Below, piece after piece: positions 6,184-7,026 of a DNA stretch of 7,026 bases. Made by a program: the position numbers and the translations under genes. The notes beneath the pieces are model-generated. The model had not been told where the DNA came from, ran no database searches, and saw only the letters and a list, made by a program, of their open reading frames with translations. The stretch covers positions 1-7,026 of the forward strand of contig JAQVEY010000123.1 of the NCBI GenBank assembly GCA_028697515.1, read 5' to 3'. Source of the stretch: Bacteroidales bacterium. Lineage in GTDB: Bacteria > Bacteroidota > Bacteroidia > Bacteroidales > ML635J-15. The first letter of the stretch is position 1. Each line of letters starts with the position of its first letter.

Positions 6184-7026
6184 CTAAAATCTTAATCTGC
6201 AACCTATTCCAATAGTAAAATATGGATATGTGTAAAAATCCTTATTTTCAGGTTTTTGTAATTCCACTCCACCATGAAATAAGGTCATTAAAGACAGATT
6301 TCTTGTCATTTTATAAGTGAATATCAGTGGTATATAGGCTTTTATTAGAATTTGAGAAGCTGGTTGCACTTTTACTGTGGATGTTTCAAGAAAGTCAAAA
6401 TTTAAATATCTGTTATATTGATTTATATAATTATGATTAATCGAAAATGATTCGGTATAGAACATAGTTTCAGTAACGCTTCGCATTCCACTTATTCCCA
6501 CTCCTGACTCTGCACAAAAAGTGTTTTTAGGTGGCGAACTTACTGTAAAAGAAAGATCAAATCCAACATCGGTAGAGTAATACACATATTCATTTTGCTT
6601 AACGATTGTCGTGTCCAAATCTCTAATTGGTTCTGAATTAATCAATGCCGAATCGGTATGTGAATGGTATTGAGACATATAAGATGCTTTAATTCTTCCT
6701 CCTGTGCTAATGCATATTCCAAAAGATAAATTGCCATATAAATGAGACTGTTCATTTCCTAATTGTCTTTGGAGGTTTAGTTTTGCATTGATAACAGATC
6801 TGTTGTCATGATAAAGCATCGAGTCAGTATTTTCCCATGATGGGGGAGTATAGGCATATAAATCATGTACGTGGTTTAAATACTTTGAACTGAAGTTATA
6901 AATAGAACCTGAATAACTTAAACTAAAGTCTGTAAGCTTAAAACGTCTGTTACGTCCAAACCTTGCAGTTCCATTATCTTGGGCAATTATTGTATAACAA
7001 GAAAATAATAGTAATAAGGATATAAG
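6184..7026 (-). CDS. Outer-membrane beta-barrel-like protein, 5' end outside window
   Basis: The frame is open from the right edge to a TAG at 6184-6186 and gives 280 residues. The first visible residues, LISLLLLFSCYTIIAQ, are the hydrophobic core and cleavage region of a signal peptide (probable cut after Q16), so only a few codons of the true start are missing. The ATG at 6817-6819 (visible residue 70) is internal; starting there would lose the export signal and 69 coding residues. The mature chain has many short alternating hydrophobic/polar strands rich in Tyr, Phe, Ser and Asn (LTDFSLSYSGSIYNF, HLYGNLSFGICIS, ASYMSQY) and ends PYFTIGIGCRLRF with a terminal Phe, the hallmark of barrels inserted by BAM. 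Cargo or function is unknown, and no named family was recognised. An LFSC string in the signal could mimic a lipobox, but the hydrophobic region continues past it. Confidence 0.82.
   Translation of the reverse strand, partial: LISLLLLFSCYTIIAQDNGTARFGRNRRFKLTDFSLSYSGSIYNFSSKYLNHVHDLYAYTPPSWENTDSMLYHDNRSVINAKLNLQRQLGNEQSHLYGNLSFGICISTGGRIKASYMSQYHSHTDSALINSEPIRDLDTTIVKQNEYVYYSTDVGFDLSFTVSSPPKNTFCAESGVGISGMRSVTETMFYTESFSINHNYINQYNRYLNFDFLETSTVKVQPASQILIKAYIPLIFTYKMTRNLSLMTLFHGGVELQKPENKDFYTYPYFTIGIGCRLRF

Noticed and set aside
6997..7026. LFSC as a lipobox in the barrel-like protein
   Set aside because: The hydrophobic stretch continues (YTIIAQ) to a better signal-peptidase I site, and the C-terminal Phe with alternating strands suits an outer-membrane barrel.
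1..7026. A novel multi-gene system (defence, secretion or biosynthetic cluster)
   Set aside because: The five genes alternate in strand, share no operon, and include a housekeeping chaperone. Nothing links the products functionally.

Overview
The window looks like a piece of a low-GC Bacteroidota (Bacteroidetes) chromosome. The evidence is a secreted DUF4476 protein, an M6-type secreted metalloprotease with the pro-region usual in that phylum, a lipoprotein and an outer-membrane-barrel-like protein, AT-rich gene starts without strong Shine-Dalgarno sequences, several TAnnTTTG (-7-like) boxes, and an intergenic repeat of the 'GAACGCAGTGAGAAATCT' type that I recall from many genomes of this phylum. 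The order or family cannot be fixed from the sequence.

Layout: five genes alternate in strand, so each is probably its own transcription unit. (1) Positions 1-981, minus: the N-terminal 327 residues of a secreted M6 metalloprotease, cut off by the window edge just after its zinc-binding HEFGH motif. (2) Positions 1307-2368, plus: a secreted 353-residue DUF4476 protein with a Thr/Ser-rich, internally duplicated middle, followed by a good intrinsic terminator at 2392-2422. (3) Positions 2423-2768: no credible gene, but a long imperfect palindrome plus an additional direct repeat copy. (4) Positions 2769-5345, minus: a complete clpB disaggregase gene of 858 codons. (5) Positions 5346-5519: a divergent promoter region. 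(6) Positions 5520-6155, plus: a 211-residue helical lipoprotein. (7) Positions 6184-7026, minus: an outer-membrane beta-barrel-like protein whose start lies just beyond the right edge; the visible part begins inside the signal peptide.

The genes do not form an evident pathway. ClpB is a cytosolic stress chaperone. The other four products are all exported (two secreted or periplasmic, one lipid-anchored, one probably in the outer membrane), and nothing in the sequence ties them to clpB or to each other. I found no mobile-element gene, tRNA, rRNA, CRISPR array, toxin-antitoxin pair or defence cassette. The most distinctive structures are the fold-back repeat between the DUF4476 gene and clpB, and the repeated low-complexity middle of the DUF4476 protein. 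I see no convincing previously undescribed system here.
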